This document shows, in pieces, positions 49,475 through 58,920 of a stretch of DNA of 64,000 bases (position 1 is its first letter; the number at the start of each line of letters is the position of its first letter). Made by a program: the position numbers and the translations under genes. The notes beneath the pieces are model-generated. The model saw only the letters and a program-made list of their open reading frames with translations. It was not told where the DNA came from and did not search any database. The DNA comes from Coriobacteriia bacterium (GTDB lineage Bacteria; Actinomycetota; Coriobacteriia; Anaerosomatales; Anaerosomataceae): assembly GCA_016938135.1 (NCBI GenBank), contig JAFGVD010000003.1, positions 62,001 through 126,000 of the forward strand, read 5' to 3'.

Positions 49475-50572
49475 TTGACTGACATCATCAACCCTGAACC
49501 GTCCCTGGAGTTTCTCGGCTACTCTGATCGCTGGCGCGCGCTGTTCTCGCCGTATGCCGAGGAAGGACTCATCCCTGCTCGCGTGATCCGCGCCGACCGG
49601 GGCAGCGTGTTGGCTGCTACCGGTGAAGGCGTCATACGCGCCGAGCCGACGCGTCGGCTTTCCAAAGAGGCGCTTTCTGCCGAGGAACTCCCCGCTGCGG
49701 GTGACTGGGTGGCCATCCGGCATGACGCGGACCTCGAGTTGCCGCAGATCGAGGCGATCTTGCCCAGGACGTCCGCGTTCACGCGTGCCGATCCCGGCAA
49801 GGACGCGGCTACACAGGTGCTTGCCGCCAACATCGACACCGTGTTCATCGTCCATCCCATCGTTGAAGAGCCCAATGTCCGGCGTCTTGAGCGTGAGCTG
49901 GCACTTGCGTGGGAGAGCGGTGCGATCCCCGTGGTGGTGCTGGCCAAGTCGGATCTTTCGGCAGATACAGAGGCTGCGCAGGCGGCCGTGGAGACTATCG
50001 CGCTGGGCGTGGACATCCATATGACGAGCGCGAAGACCGGCGACGGTGTTGAGGCACTTCTCGCCTACGCCGACGGACACCGTACCGTTGCACTCATTGG
50101 TCCCTCCGGCGCCGGCAAGTCCACCCTGATCAACCGGCTGGTGGGTAGTGATGTGCAGGCCACACGCGAAGTCCGCGTGGCAGACGGCAGGGGCCGGCAC
50201 ACCACCGTCGCCAGAGAACTCGTTCCGCTGCCGAACGGCGGCGTCTTGGTGGACACTCCCGGTTTGCGTGGCGTCGCTCTCACTGACGCCGAGTCGGGTA
50301 TTGCGGCAGCGTTCCCGGAGATAGAGGCGCTCTCGTATGAGTGCCGCTTCCGTGACTGTGCCCATGAGACCGAGCCCGGTTGCGCCGTGCTGGCCGCAGT
50401 GGAGTCGGGCACGTTGGCTGAGGATAGACTTGAGAGCTACCGCACATTGCTCAAGGAGGTGCGTTCCGCTGCGATTCGCGCGGATGCGCGGCTCCAGGCT
50501 GCCGAAAACCGTCGCTGGGCCACGATCCACAAGTCCGCGCGAGAACTCTACAAGTATCGCAATCGCAAATAG
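49475..50572 (+). CDS. rsgA: Ribosome small-subunit-dependent GTPase A
   Basis: ALIGPSGAGKSTLINRLVG; GRGRHTTVARELVPLPNGGVLVDTPGLR; CRFRDCAHETEPGCAV. Confidence 0.95.
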   Translation: MTDIINPEPSLEFLGYSDRWRALFSPYAEEGLIPARVIRADRGSVLAATGEGVIRAEPTRRLSKEALSAEELPAAGDWVAIRHDADLELPQIEAILPRTSAFTRADPGKDAATQVLAANIDTVFIVHPIVEEPNVRRLERELALAWESGAIPVVVLAKSDLSADTEAAQAAVETIALGVDIHMTSAKTGDGVEALLAYADGHRTVALIGPSGAGKSTLINRLVGSDVQATREVRVADGRGRHTTVARELVPLPNGGVLVDTPGLRGVALTDAESGIAAAFPEIEALSYECRFRDCAHETEPGCAVLAAVESGTLAEDRLESYRTLLKEVRSAAIRADARLQAAENRRWATIHKSARELYKYRNRK

Positions 50573-50648
50573 CCCCCCTCGGCACGAAAATCGCTTGCAC
50601 ATCTTCACGGGCAGGTCCCGAGGGCGCGATACGGCGACCCGCCGACCG

Positions 50649-50709
50649 AAGAGGAGGTGATCCAGCGTTGAGTAGTATCAGCATCGCTGCGGAGGTGGCT
50701 ACCTCTTAG
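50649..50709 (+). other. Extended Shine-Dalgarno motif (14 nt complementary to the 16S rRNA 3' end) plus tiny ORF
   Basis: AAGAGGAGGTGATCCAGC then TTG AGT AGT ATC AGC ATC GCT GCG GAG GTG GCT ACC TCT TAG (13-aa peptide). Confidence 0.4.
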
Positions 50710-50793
50710 GACGGCGGCATTCCGGAGAACACGCCTCCGGACGCAAAAGCGCCACCTGCAAAAGACAGATGAATGTCGCTGTTCAGCAGCGAT

Positions 50794-50823
50794 GGGAGAG
50801 GGTCGCCGAGAGGCGGCCCTCTC
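50794..50823 (+). terminator. Strong hairpin, terminator-like
   Basis: GAGAGGGTCGCCGAGAGGCGGCCCTCTC, one wobble in a 12-bp stem. Confidence 0.5.
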
Positions 50824-50854
50824 TGTGCTTGTATGCGAGGGTCGTGCCCTGGTC

Positions 50855-51487
50855 TCAGGCGGGGCCACTCGTGTTGCGTATCGGGTGACGCAGGATGGTC
50901 TTGACCTTTTCGGGCTTTCCTTTGCTCGGGTCGCCGATGTATATCTCGTGATGCTTTCCCGTGAGCTCGTAGCCCTGCCCGGCAGCGAATTCCCGCATGC
51001 GCTCGATGGTGCCGGCCTCCTGATCGTAGGGACCCAGATGCATCAGCTGCACGCAGGTCCCTTCGGCGAAGTCTTTCAAGACGACCTCGTCCACGGGGCC
51101 GGCCTCGGCGCCCTTCTTGCGCTTGGCGGCCTCGCATACCTCGTTCAGGAGCGCTACAGAGATCTGCTCGGGCACCACGATCATCAGCGTCCACAGCATG
51201 GTGGCGTTCTGGGACTCGTCGGTCAGCGGTTTGCCGCTTGGGTCCCAGAACAGGCCTTCGGGCGGCATCACAGGATAGTGGATTCCCAGCTGCTTTCTGG
51301 CGGCGAACTTCAGCGGGTAGGCGATGCTGAACAGCGCCTGCATCCGTGCCTGGAACTCATCGCCGCCGGGCTCTGTGCTGCCGTCGATCATGAGGTAGCG
51401 CAGATGCGGGACTTCTACGATGACCGGAGTCTTCGTGCCCGGGTGGTACAGCTCTTTGTGAAGCGTCCGCAGGTCGTTTGTCTCCAT
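50855..51487 (-). CDS. GyrI-like domain-containing protein
   Basis: PGTKTPVIVEVPHLRYLMIDGSTEPGGDEFQARMQALFSIAYPLKF...HLGPYDQEAGTIERMREFA. Confidence 0.88.
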   Translation of the reverse strand: METNDLRTLHKELYHPGTKTPVIVEVPHLRYLMIDGSTEPGGDEFQARMQALFSIAYPLKFAARKQLGIHYPVMPPEGLFWDPSGKPLTDESQNATMLWTLMIVVPEQISVALLNEVCEAAKRKKGAEAGPVDEVVLKDFAEGTCVQLMHLGPYDQEAGTIERMREFAAGQGYELTGKHHEIYIGDPSKGKPEKVKTILRHPIRNTSGPA

Positions 51488-51590
51488 GACGATCCCTCCT
51501 TGGCTATCAGGGGGATGGTACCCACATATGGTGCATCTGCGTGGAAGCACTAGACTTGAGGCAGACCCTGCCCGAGAGGAGAGCTGTGCG

Positions 51591-52277
51591 ATGAATCCGG
51601 CCAAAGGCATGCGTATCACCGTCACCGAGGGTGGACCGTATCTTGTAGAAGGCGGCGTGCCGTTGGTGCGGCTGGAAATCGTCGTGAACGAGGCGGGCGA
51701 GTCGGTGGGCTATCGCGAACTCGAGCGTATCGAGGCCGGCGACAGCTATCAGCTGTGCCGCTGCGGCGAGTCCAAGGCCAAGCCGTTTTGCGACTTCTCG
51801 CACTTCTCGGCGGGCTTTGATGGTACCGAGACGGCCGGTCACGGCTCTTACATGGAGCAGGCGGTAGGCATCGACGGCCCCGGCCTCAAGCTCCACGATG
51901 TGCGCAAGCTCTGCGCCGAGGCGCGCTTCTGCGATCGCGCAGGCGGGCTTTGGAATCTGATCGACCGGTGCGACGACTCGGACACCCGCGAGCTGGCCAT
52001 CGAAGAAGCGCAGCTGTGCCCGTCCGGGCGCTACGTCGCATGCAGCGAGACGGGTGAGCCCTATGAGCCGGAGCTGGAGCCTTCCATCGCGCTGATCGAG
52101 GATCCGCACCTGGGAGTGAGCGGGCCGCTGTACGTGCGCGGCGGAATCGAGATCGTCGACGCCGCAGGCGAGCCGTACGAGGTCCGCAACAGGGTGACCC
52201 TGTGTCGATGCGGCCACAGCGGGAACAAGCCGTTTTGTGACGGTTCACATATCAAGGCGGGGTTCAGCGACGAGTAG
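51591..52277 (+). CDS. CDGSH iron-sulfur domain-containing protein
   Basis: CRCGESKAKPFCDFSH and CRCGHSGNKPFCDGSH motifs. Confidence 0.9.
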   Translation: MNPAKGMRITVTEGGPYLVEGGVPLVRLEIVVNEAGESVGYRELERIEAGDSYQLCRCGESKAKPFCDFSHFSAGFDGTETAGHGSYMEQAVGIDGPGLKLHDVRKLCAEARFCDRAGGLWNLIDRCDDSDTRELAIEEAQLCPSGRYVACSETGEPYEPELEPSIALIEDPHLGVSGPLYVRGGIEIVDAAGEPYEVRNRVTLCRCGHSGNKPFCDGSHIKAGFSDE

Positions 52278-52297
52278 CCACACCGCTCGTCCGGAGC

Positions 52298-53041
52298 ATG
52301 CGGAGGAAGATGATGAGCGAGAACAGCGCACGAGACGCGAAGATCGCTGGCGAGGGCACCATCGGTGGGGGTGAGTTCGGTGACGTGGTGATCAACGGTG
52401 CAGGGAAGGTCACCAGTGACATCAGGTGCGTCAACCTGAAGATCAATGGTGCCGGTTCTGTCGAGGGCAACGTGGTCGCACAAGACATGGCAGTGAACGG
52501 ATCCGGGAGCTTCTCGGGCAGTGTGGAGACCGCCAAGATGAGCGTCGCGGGAGACGCTACTGTGCAGCTGGGTCTGGGCGTGGGCGAGCTCAGGATCATG
52601 GGGCGTCTGACCGCAGGTGGCGTGGCGGCGCGCGAGATCGATGTGCGAGGCGAGCTCCGCTCGGGAATGGACTTGCAGGCCGAGAGCCTTGTAGGTGAAG
52701 GCGCGTTCCGTGTCGCCGGTCTGGTGGATGTCGCTAACCTCGATCTGAAGCTTCACGGTAGTGCGACCGCTCGTGAGATCCGCGGAAAGCGCGTGAGCAT
52801 CACGCTAGGCCGAAGCCTGGTCGGTGCGTCGCTTCTCGCACTCTTCGGCGAGAAGCAGCTGGCGGTTGAGTCCGTTGAAGCGGACGAAGTCACGTTGGAG
52901 AACACGACGGCGAAGCTGGTTCGCGGCGGAGCGGTGAGTATCGGTTCCGGCTGTAAGATAGAGCTTGTGGAATACACTGGGATCTTGAACCGCATGCCCG
53001 ATGCGCAGATCGGGGAAGCGCGGCAGGTCTCGGGGAGCTAA
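52298..53041 (+). CDS. Bactofilin/polymer-forming cytoskeletal family protein
   Basis: KIAGEGTIGGGEFGDVVINGAGKVTSDIRCVNLKINGAGSVEGNVVAQDMAVNGSGSFSGSVET beta-helical repeats. Confidence 0.78.
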   Translation: MRRKMMSENSARDAKIAGEGTIGGGEFGDVVINGAGKVTSDIRCVNLKINGAGSVEGNVVAQDMAVNGSGSFSGSVETAKMSVAGDATVQLGLGVGELRIMGRLTAGGVAAREIDVRGELRSGMDLQAESLVGEGAFRVAGLVDVANLDLKLHGSATAREIRGKRVSITLGRSLVGASLLALFGEKQLAVESVEADEVTLENTTAKLVRGGAVSIGSGCKIELVEYTGILNRMPDAQIGEARQVSGS

Positions 53042-53046
53042 TGCAG

Positions 53047-53433
53047 CTACCGGTTCAGCCAGGTGATGCTTGATTGGAGCGCTGTGGCGATGGCGACCCA
53101 CACTAGATAGGGGGTCAGGGCCGCCGTCGCGATTTTCGAGTGCGGCCAGATCGCGATCATCGACCACACTATCGTCGCCAGGACAATGACTATGTCGACT
53201 TCGGCCACCCAGAGGTTGCGCAGCCCGAACTGGATCGGCGTGAAGGCGACGTTCGCCGCAAGATTCAATAGTACCGGCGCCAACAGAGCCGTAGGGTACT
53301 CGCCGCGGATGACTCGGAAGATCACGTAGCCGTACGCGATGAAGATGATCGGGTACAGGATGCTCCACACGATGCCGAATACACTCGCCTGCGGAGCCCA
53401 ACTTGGTTTAGCCAATGTCTCGTACCAAGTCAT
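53047..53433 (-). CDS. TspO/MBR family protein
   Basis: WYETLAKPSWAPQASVFGIVWSILYPIIFIAYGYV. Confidence 0.9.
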   Translation of the reverse strand: MTWYETLAKPSWAPQASVFGIVWSILYPIIFIAYGYVIFRVIRGEYPTALLAPVLLNLAANVAFTPIQFGLRNLWVAEVDIVIVLATIVWSMIAIWPHSKIATAALTPYLVWVAIATALQSSITWLNR

Positions 53434-53516
53434 TTAAGGGTCCCTCCGTGAATCACTGTTTTGGAGTGTGTTCCCCCCCGCTGCGTCGTCTGACTCCCTT
53501 TGTTGACATTCCAAGG

Positions 53517-53551
53517 TAGAGCAATTACTCTAAGATAGAGCAAAAGCTCTA
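53517..53551. promoter_or_regulatory. Two palindromic operators TAGAG-N6-CTCTA
   Basis: TAGAGCAATTACTCTA (53517-53532) and TAGAGCAAAAGCTCTA (53536-53551). Confidence 0.75.
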
Positions 53552-53577
53552 CTAAATATTCTAGAGGGTAGGTTGCC

Positions 53578-54714
53578 ATGGTTTCGCGCAGAGGATTCAT
53601 AGCGGCAGGGCTGGGTACGGTGGGTTTGATCGCCGTGGGCGGCGGGCTGATTAAGGCGGCTGAGAATGGTGTCTTTTCAGTAGGCGAGGGGGCTGCATTC
53701 GAGGCGTGGAACGCGCCGCTGGATGGCATCGAAGGCACAGCTGCGGCCGCTGTACTCGCCGCAAGTTCCCACAACACACAGCCGTGGTCGTTCCGCGTCC
53801 GCGAGGACGGCATCGACGTGCTCGGCGACATGAGTCGGCTGATGGGCCTGGCCGATGCGCGTCTGCGCGAACTGCATATCTCTCTAGGATGTGCGCTTGA
53901 GAACATTGCCGTGGCAGCCGCGGCGCAGGGACTGGTCGCGAACGTGGAGTATATATGGCGGACCAAAGATCACTTTGCGCGCGTGACGTTTGTGGAGGGC
54001 GAGACCGATCCGCAGTTGGCTTCCCTGGCCGAGCAGATTCCTCTCCGCCGCACTAATCGCGGGGCGTATGACACTGAGCGCGGGATCGGAGCCGCAGAGC
54101 TTAAGGCTCTGGGCGATGGACTCCCGGGTGAGCTTGACCTGCAGTGGCTGATCTCGGCAGATGACCGCGCGTGGTTCGGTGATCTGGTAGTGCAGGCGAC
54201 AGAGGAGCATGTTGCAGATGTCGACGTGCAGCGTGACAGCCACGCGTGGTATCGCATGACGCGTCAGGAAGTCGACGAGTACCGGGACGGTATCACGGTC
54301 GACGGTGCAGCTGCGGGCGTGGTGGGCACGACGTTTCTCAAGCTCTTCCCACCCACGCCCGACCGGTTCGATGAGCAGTGGTCGAAGGTCACAAGCGACA
54401 TCCACTGTGCGACCGCACCGGCGTACGGGTTCATAGTCGCTCCATCCGTCGATGACCACAGGGCCTGGGTTCAGACCGGTCGTGTGTACCAGCGCATGAA
54501 CCTGACGGCGACGGCGCTCGGAATTGCCATGCACCCGTTGTCTCAGCCGCTCACCATCAGGGACCGTGACCTTGCGCAAGGCGGGCGCAATGAGTACGCG
54601 AACACGCTTGAGGAGTGGGCCGCCGGCGAGGTAGTACTTGCGTTCCGTGTGGGCTATCCGCTGGTCGACGTCACGGCCAGCCCGCGTAGGCCGCTCGACG
54701 CCGCTTTGGCGTAG
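53578..54714 (+). CDS. Tat-exported Acg-like nitroreductase family protein
   Basis: SRRGFIAAGLGTVGLIAVG Tat-like signal; AVLAASSHNTQPWSFRV Acg/nitroreductase motif. Confidence 0.8.
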   Translation: MVSRRGFIAAGLGTVGLIAVGGGLIKAAENGVFSVGEGAAFEAWNAPLDGIEGTAAAAVLAASSHNTQPWSFRVREDGIDVLGDMSRLMGLADARLRELHISLGCALENIAVAAAAQGLVANVEYIWRTKDHFARVTFVEGETDPQLASLAEQIPLRRTNRGAYDTERGIGAAELKALGDGLPGELDLQWLISADDRAWFGDLVVQATEEHVADVDVQRDSHAWYRMTRQEVDEYRDGITVDGAAAGVVGTTFLKLFPPTPDRFDEQWSKVTSDIHCATAPAYGFIVAPSVDDHRAWVQTGRVYQRMNLTATALGIAMHPLSQPLTIRDRDLAQGGRNEYANTLEEWAAGEVVLAFRVGYPLVDVTASPRRPLDAALA

Positions 54715-54735
54715 CAGGCGATTGACCGGGTGCGC

Positions 54736-54751
54736 TAGAGCTTGCACTCTA
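54736..54751. promoter_or_regulatory. Third TAGAG-N6-CTCTA operator, upstream of tetR
   Basis: TAGAGCTTGCACTCTA. Confidence 0.75.
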
Positions 54752-54778
54752 TAGACGGACGACGGAAGGGAGGGTGAG

Positions 54779-55417
54779 ATGGCAGGGGCTGGAACACGTG
54801 AGCGGATCGTCGATGCGGCAATCGCGATGTTCAACGAGCGCGGTACGCGAGCGATTAGCACTAATCATATCGCCGAGGCGTGCGGTATCAGCCCCGGCAA
54901 CCTCTACTACCACTTCCGCAACAAGGAGGAGATCGTTCTGGCCGCCTACGAGCGGGCGCTAACAGACTACGACGCGATGTGGGATCGGGCCGGGTTCGCC
55001 GTCCCCACTCCTGATGCAGTGATCGATCTCATGGAGGATACCTTCAAGGTCGAGTGGCGCTACCGCTTCTTCCAGCGTGAGGCGGCCGCACTCGTACAGG
55101 CCGATGAAGTGCTGGCCGAGAAGTACCGCGGAGTCCAGCTGCAGCGGTTGGTCATGCTTCGCGCGCTCGTTGACGAGTGGGTGGCTGCGGGCGTACTGGT
55201 GGACCTTGATGACGAGCAGCGAGAGGATATCGTCACGGCCACGTATGTCCTTGGCGAAAGCTGGGTGGGGTGGCTTGAATCGATGGGTCACTCGGACGAT
55301 GAGTCTCAATTCCACAGGGGGGTGCGTTTGCTGCGCGGGGTCGTGAAGCCCTACCTGGTTGCTACAGCGGCTGTTCATGCAACGGAGGACCAACCAGGCG
55401 GAGGACTCAATGGGTGA
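54779..55417 (+). CDS. TetR/AcrR family regulator
   Basis: RERIVDAAIAMFNERGTRAISTNHIAEACGISPGNLYYHFRNKEEIVLAAY. Confidence 0.94.
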   Translation: MAGAGTRERIVDAAIAMFNERGTRAISTNHIAEACGISPGNLYYHFRNKEEIVLAAYERALTDYDAMWDRAGFAVPTPDAVIDLMEDTFKVEWRYRFFQREAAALVQADEVLAEKYRGVQLQRLVMLRALVDEWVAAGVLVDLDDEQREDIVTATYVLGESWVGWLESMGHSDDESQFHRGVRLLRGVVKPYLVATAAVHATEDQPGGGLNG

Positions 55418-55586
55418 GAAGAAGCGTGAAGATCAGAATTGGGTCGCGTTCATAGCGATAGGCATGATGTTCATCGTCCTGGGTATGACTCAGCACACCT
55501 CGGCCTTCTACTTCGTTGGCATCACGTTCCTGCTTGTGGCGCTCACGCAGAAGGCGTCTGCGAACAAGAAGGACGATGAGGAGTAG
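55410..55586 (+). CDS. Small two-TM membrane protein
   Basis: MGEKKREDQNWVAFIAIGMMFIVLGMTQHTSAFYFVGITFLLVALTQKAS; overlaps tetR. Confidence 0.65.
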   Translation: MGEKKREDQNWVAFIAIGMMFIVLGMTQHTSAFYFVGITFLLVALTQKASANKKDDEE

Positions 55587-56388
55587 CCCTGTGGAGTCCG
55601 CTGCAGTGCTTCCCAACAGCTATGAGGTCATCGAGGCGCGTGCGGCCGCTGGCTCCGTGTCCTCCCGCAGCGTCTGGGGCATGCTCGCGCTCCGTCCCGC
55701 CCTTGCACTCAGCTTCCAGCTGCTTTTTACCGCGGCGTACGCGGCATCCGGAGCGGCCGATCCGTGGCGTGCCGCCGCTGACTGGTGGCTTGGCAGCTTC
55801 GCGCTTGGCGAGCTCATCAACTTCTGGCTGCTTGTTCGTCTCGCACATCGCGAAGGGCTTCGCTACCGCGATCTTCTCGGCATCAAGAGGGGCGAAGGCA
55901 AGCGAGACGCGCTATGGGTCGTGGTCGCGCTCGTCGTGAGCGGTCCGCTTGGATTCTTGCCCAATATCTTGCTTGGCGGAGCGCTGTGGGGCAGTGCACA
56001 AGCGGGCGCGGACCTGATGTTTCGCGCGCTTCCTGTGGCGGGTGCCTGGGCGATTCTGATCGGCTTCCCCCTGGTGCACGCGCTTACCGAGCTGCCCACC
56101 TACTTCGGATACGTCATGCCGCGGCTGCAGGCGCTCACGGGTCGACGGCTGCGGCCTGCGCTTGTGTGCGCGGTCGTGCTCTCCACGCAACATGTGTTCT
56201 TGCCGCTGCTTTTCGACTGGCGCTTCATCGTGTATCGGCTGCTGATGTTCCTGCCGTTCGCTCTCTGGCTGGCGTGGGTCGTGGACAGGCGTCCGACGAC
56301 GCTTCGCTATCTCGCTATAGCGCACTACTTCCTGGACTTCCAGTTGCCGGTGTTCGTGCTGCTGGCGTCCCTCTCGGCGGCGGGCTGA
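55576..56388 (+). CDS. Integral membrane protein, CPBP-like topology
   Basis: Multiple TM helices; start inferred at MRSSPVESAAV. Confidence 0.6.
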   Translation: MRSSPVESAAVLPNSYEVIEARAAAGSVSSRSVWGMLALRPALALSFQLLFTAAYAASGAADPWRAAADWWLGSFALGELINFWLLVRLAHREGLRYRDLLGIKRGEGKRDALWVVVALVVSGPLGFLPNILLGGALWGSAQAGADLMFRALPVAGAWAILIGFPLVHALTELPTYFGYVMPRLQALTGRRLRPALVCAVVLSTQHVFLPLLFDWRFIVYRLLMFLPFALWLAWVVDRRPTTLRYLAIAHYFLDFQLPVFVLLASLSAAG

Positions 56389-56389
56389 A

Positions 56390-56815
56390 ATGGAGCGTGA
56401 GATGAGCAGCGTTCCAGCACCTGATCCCCTCGCCCAGAACTGGGAGCTCTGCCATACCTGCGGAGGACTGTGCTGCGCGCTCTATCTTGCGCACGACGAG
56501 AACGGCGACTACATAGGCGACGAGTGGCTTCCGGCATACATCGAGCAATGGCTGGGGAGGTTTGAGACCAGCGGCGCGCTTGTTCGCGACGGCGACCGCT
56601 ACGTTGCGGGTGTTCACGGCATCCAGCCGTACCACGATCCACGCCTCAGCCACCTGCCCGCGCCTGTGGGTGAGGCGTATCGCGCCGGACTGCCGGAGTG
56701 GGTGGACGTGCGCAAGTGCCAGTTCTGTCACCCCGAGCTCGGGTGCCAGCTGCCGCACGAGTATCGCCCGCCCATTTGCGATGAATACCGGTGCGAGCTC
56801 TGGGCTGACGGGTAG
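56390..56815 (+). CDS. YkgJ-like cysteine-cluster protein
   Basis: CHTCGGLCCALYL... CQFCHPELGCQLPHEYRPPICDEYRC. Confidence 0.75.
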   Translation: MEREMSSVPAPDPLAQNWELCHTCGGLCCALYLAHDENGDYIGDEWLPAYIEQWLGRFETSGALVRDGDRYVAGVHGIQPYHDPRLSHLPAPVGEAYRAGLPEWVDVRKCQFCHPELGCQLPHEYRPPICDEYRCELWADG

Positions 56816-56874
56816 CGTCGGCGTACGACTGCACGCATAATCACACAGTCAGGTAATCGAGATAGGAGACGTAC

Positions 56875-57153
56875 ATGACCACTGCATCCGCCCGCCACAT
56901 CCTGGTGGCCTCGGAAGAACAGGCCAACGACCTCAAGCAGCAGATCGCCGATGGCACCGATTTTGCCGAGATAGCCCGCCAGTTCTCATCGTGCCCGTCC
57001 GGCCGCAATGGTGGCGACCTGGGTGAGTTCATGCCCGGACAGATGGTCAAGGAGTTCAACGACGTCTGCTTCAACGAAGAGGTCGGCGTGGTTCACGGCC
57101 CCGTGAAGACGCAGTTCGGTTACCACCTCATCGAGGTCACGAAGCGCGGGTAA
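56875..57153 (+). CDS. Parvulin-type peptidylprolyl isomerase
   Basis: SARHILVASEEQANDLKQQIADGTDFAEIARQFSSCPSGRNGGDLGEFMPGQMVKEFNDVCF...VKTQFGYHLIEV. Confidence 0.95.
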   Translation: MTTASARHILVASEEQANDLKQQIADGTDFAEIARQFSSCPSGRNGGDLGEFMPGQMVKEFNDVCFNEEVGVVHGPVKTQFGYHLIEVTKRG

Positions 57154-57162
57154 CCCGGTTTT

Positions 57163-57516
57163 TCATCCCCGGGCCGGGTAGAGCTTCTCGGCAGGGAGGG
57201 CTAGTTTCTCCAGCCACATCGCACGCAGCTCAGCGAGGTCCTCAGAGGCATCGTCATCAGGACCATCTGTGGCGTCCAGGGTGTCGAGCACCTCGAACGT
57301 GAAAGCGGTCTCGCCGAGACGGTCCCAGTCAGCCTGCAACGCGCGGGACGGGTGTGAGCCGTTCTCAAGCGTGAAGCGCTCCCGGTTGAGTCGGCCAGGG
57401 GCGTTGAGGCTTGCACCGATCAGTACCTTGTCGTCCGCAGTGTTTCGGACCGCCCATACACCCATGGGCGGTCCGTTCTCTTTGTATGCGCGGATCATGG
57501 CCTTGCGATCCATCAC
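57163..57516 (-). CDS. GIY-YIG nuclease family protein
   Basis: GVWAVRNTADDKVLIGASLNAPGRLNRERFTLENGSHPSRALQADWDRLGETAFTFEVLD. Confidence 0.8.
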   Translation of the reverse strand: MMDRKAMIRAYKENGPPMGVWAVRNTADDKVLIGASLNAPGRLNRERFTLENGSHPSRALQADWDRLGETAFTFEVLDTLDATDGPDDDASEDLAELRAMWLEKLALPAEKLYPARG

Positions 57517-57529
57517 GCCTCACCTCCTG

Positions 57530-58819
57530 CTAGGCAATACTACCCTGTACACACGGCGGTGTGAGGCTGGTCTCTTTGCTTGTCAGCGCCGGTTGCTTCA
57601 TCAGCACGAGCAGGGCAAGTGCCGCGAAGCCGGCGGCTGCGCCGATGAAGAGCGCCGTCGGAGAGAACCGTATGATGACGCCCGCTACCGCCTGGGACAC
57701 CGGCATGAGGCCGACCATCGCAAGCATGATGAGCGACATCACGCGGCCCAGAAACCCGGGCGCGGTCATGCGCTGGAGCGAAGTCATGAACACGATCGAC
57801 GCATAGCCGTTGGCAAGTCCCGCAAGCGCCATCGCCCCGGCAATGACCCACGTGTTGTTCACGAAGGCAAGGATCCCCACGCTGATCCCGAACGCGACCA
57901 TGAGCACGAAGACGAGCTTGGCGAAGTGCTTGTCGTCCAGGCGGGGGAGCATGGCCACGCACAGCATGCCAACCAGTGAGCCCATACCGGATGCGCCAAG
58001 GATCATTCCCAGCGCCGCGGCGCCGCCGGGGAGCCGGTCCTGGGCGATCACCGGGAGTCCCACGAACATCGGACCCGCGATGAGGAAGTTCGCGGCCGCA
58101 AGGACGAACACCACCCAGCGGATCGTGTCGCTGTTCCAGGCGTAGCGCAGCCCGGAGATGACGTCGGCCAGCGGGTGCGAACTGCGATCAGCGTTGAGGG
58201 CGGGGAGCTTGCGCACATACATCAGACACAACGCCGAGAGAAGGAAGGAGAGCGCATCTACCACGAACGCCGCTCCGATTCCCGTAAGCGAGGCGGTCTG
58301 CTCGGCGCCTGTCCCTGCGTTCACGCCGAACGCTGCGATCACCACACCTGCCACCACCGGACCGAGAAAGCCCGCGAGCTGGTTGCTGCCCATCATGAGC
58401 GAGTTGCCGGCCTCGAGCTGGCTGTCCTCAAGGAGGCGCGGGAGGGTGGCCTCGGCAGCGGGCATGAAGAACCCGCTCACGATGCCGAACAGCGCGGCAA
58501 GCACGTAGACCATCCACATCTGTGCCGCTCCGGAGAGGATCGCCGCTGCCAGGCCGGCGGTGACCAGGAAGCGCAGCACGTCAGAGACAAGCATGATGGT
58601 GCGCGGAGAGTGCCGGTCGGCCCAGGCACCACCTACGAGCATGAGGAGCGCGCGAGGCACCCCTGCGACGGCAAGCACCAGACCGAGCTGCAGCGGATCA
58701 TGTGTGAGCGTGAGCACGAGCCACGGCAGGGCTATGAGGTGGAACTGGTCACCGATATGGCTGACAGCCTGTCCCACGAACAGCCGCCAGTAGTCGCGTG
58801 TCTTCAGTACGGAAAGCAT
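57530..58819 (-). CDS. MFS transporter
   Basis: DYWRLFVGQAVSHIGDQFHLIALPWLVLTLTHDPLQLGLVLAVAGVPRALLMLVGGAWADRHSPR. Confidence 0.92.
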   Translation of the reverse strand: MLSVLKTRDYWRLFVGQAVSHIGDQFHLIALPWLVLTLTHDPLQLGLVLAVAGVPRALLMLVGGAWADRHSPRTIMLVSDVLRFLVTAGLAAAILSGAAQMWMVYVLAALFGIVSGFFMPAAEATLPRLLEDSQLEAGNSLMMGSNQLAGFLGPVVAGVVIAAFGVNAGTGAEQTASLTGIGAAFVVDALSFLLSALCLMYVRKLPALNADRSSHPLADVISGLRYAWNSDTIRWVVFVLAAANFLIAGPMFVGLPVIAQDRLPGGAAALGMILGASGMGSLVGMLCVAMLPRLDDKHFAKLVFVLMVAFGISVGILAFVNNTWVIAGAMALAGLANGYASIVFMTSLQRMTAPGFLGRVMSLIMLAMVGLMPVSQAVAGVIIRFSPTALFIGAAAGFAALALLVLMKQPALTSKETSLTPPCVQGSIA

Positions 58820-58835
58820 GAGGCTCCTCCATTGA

Positions 58836-58883
58836 CGTACACTGTACGATTCCTACATCCGGAACAGTATCGTACGGTGTACG
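58836..58883. promoter_or_regulatory. Large inverted repeat operator upstream of the MFS gene
   Basis: CGTACACTGTACGAT (58836-58850) and ATCGTACGGTGTACG (58869-58883), 14 of 15 positions complementary. Confidence 0.65.
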
Positions 58884-58920
58884 GTGATGTCAAGAGGCCG
58901 ACACAAGTCATTCTCGGCAG

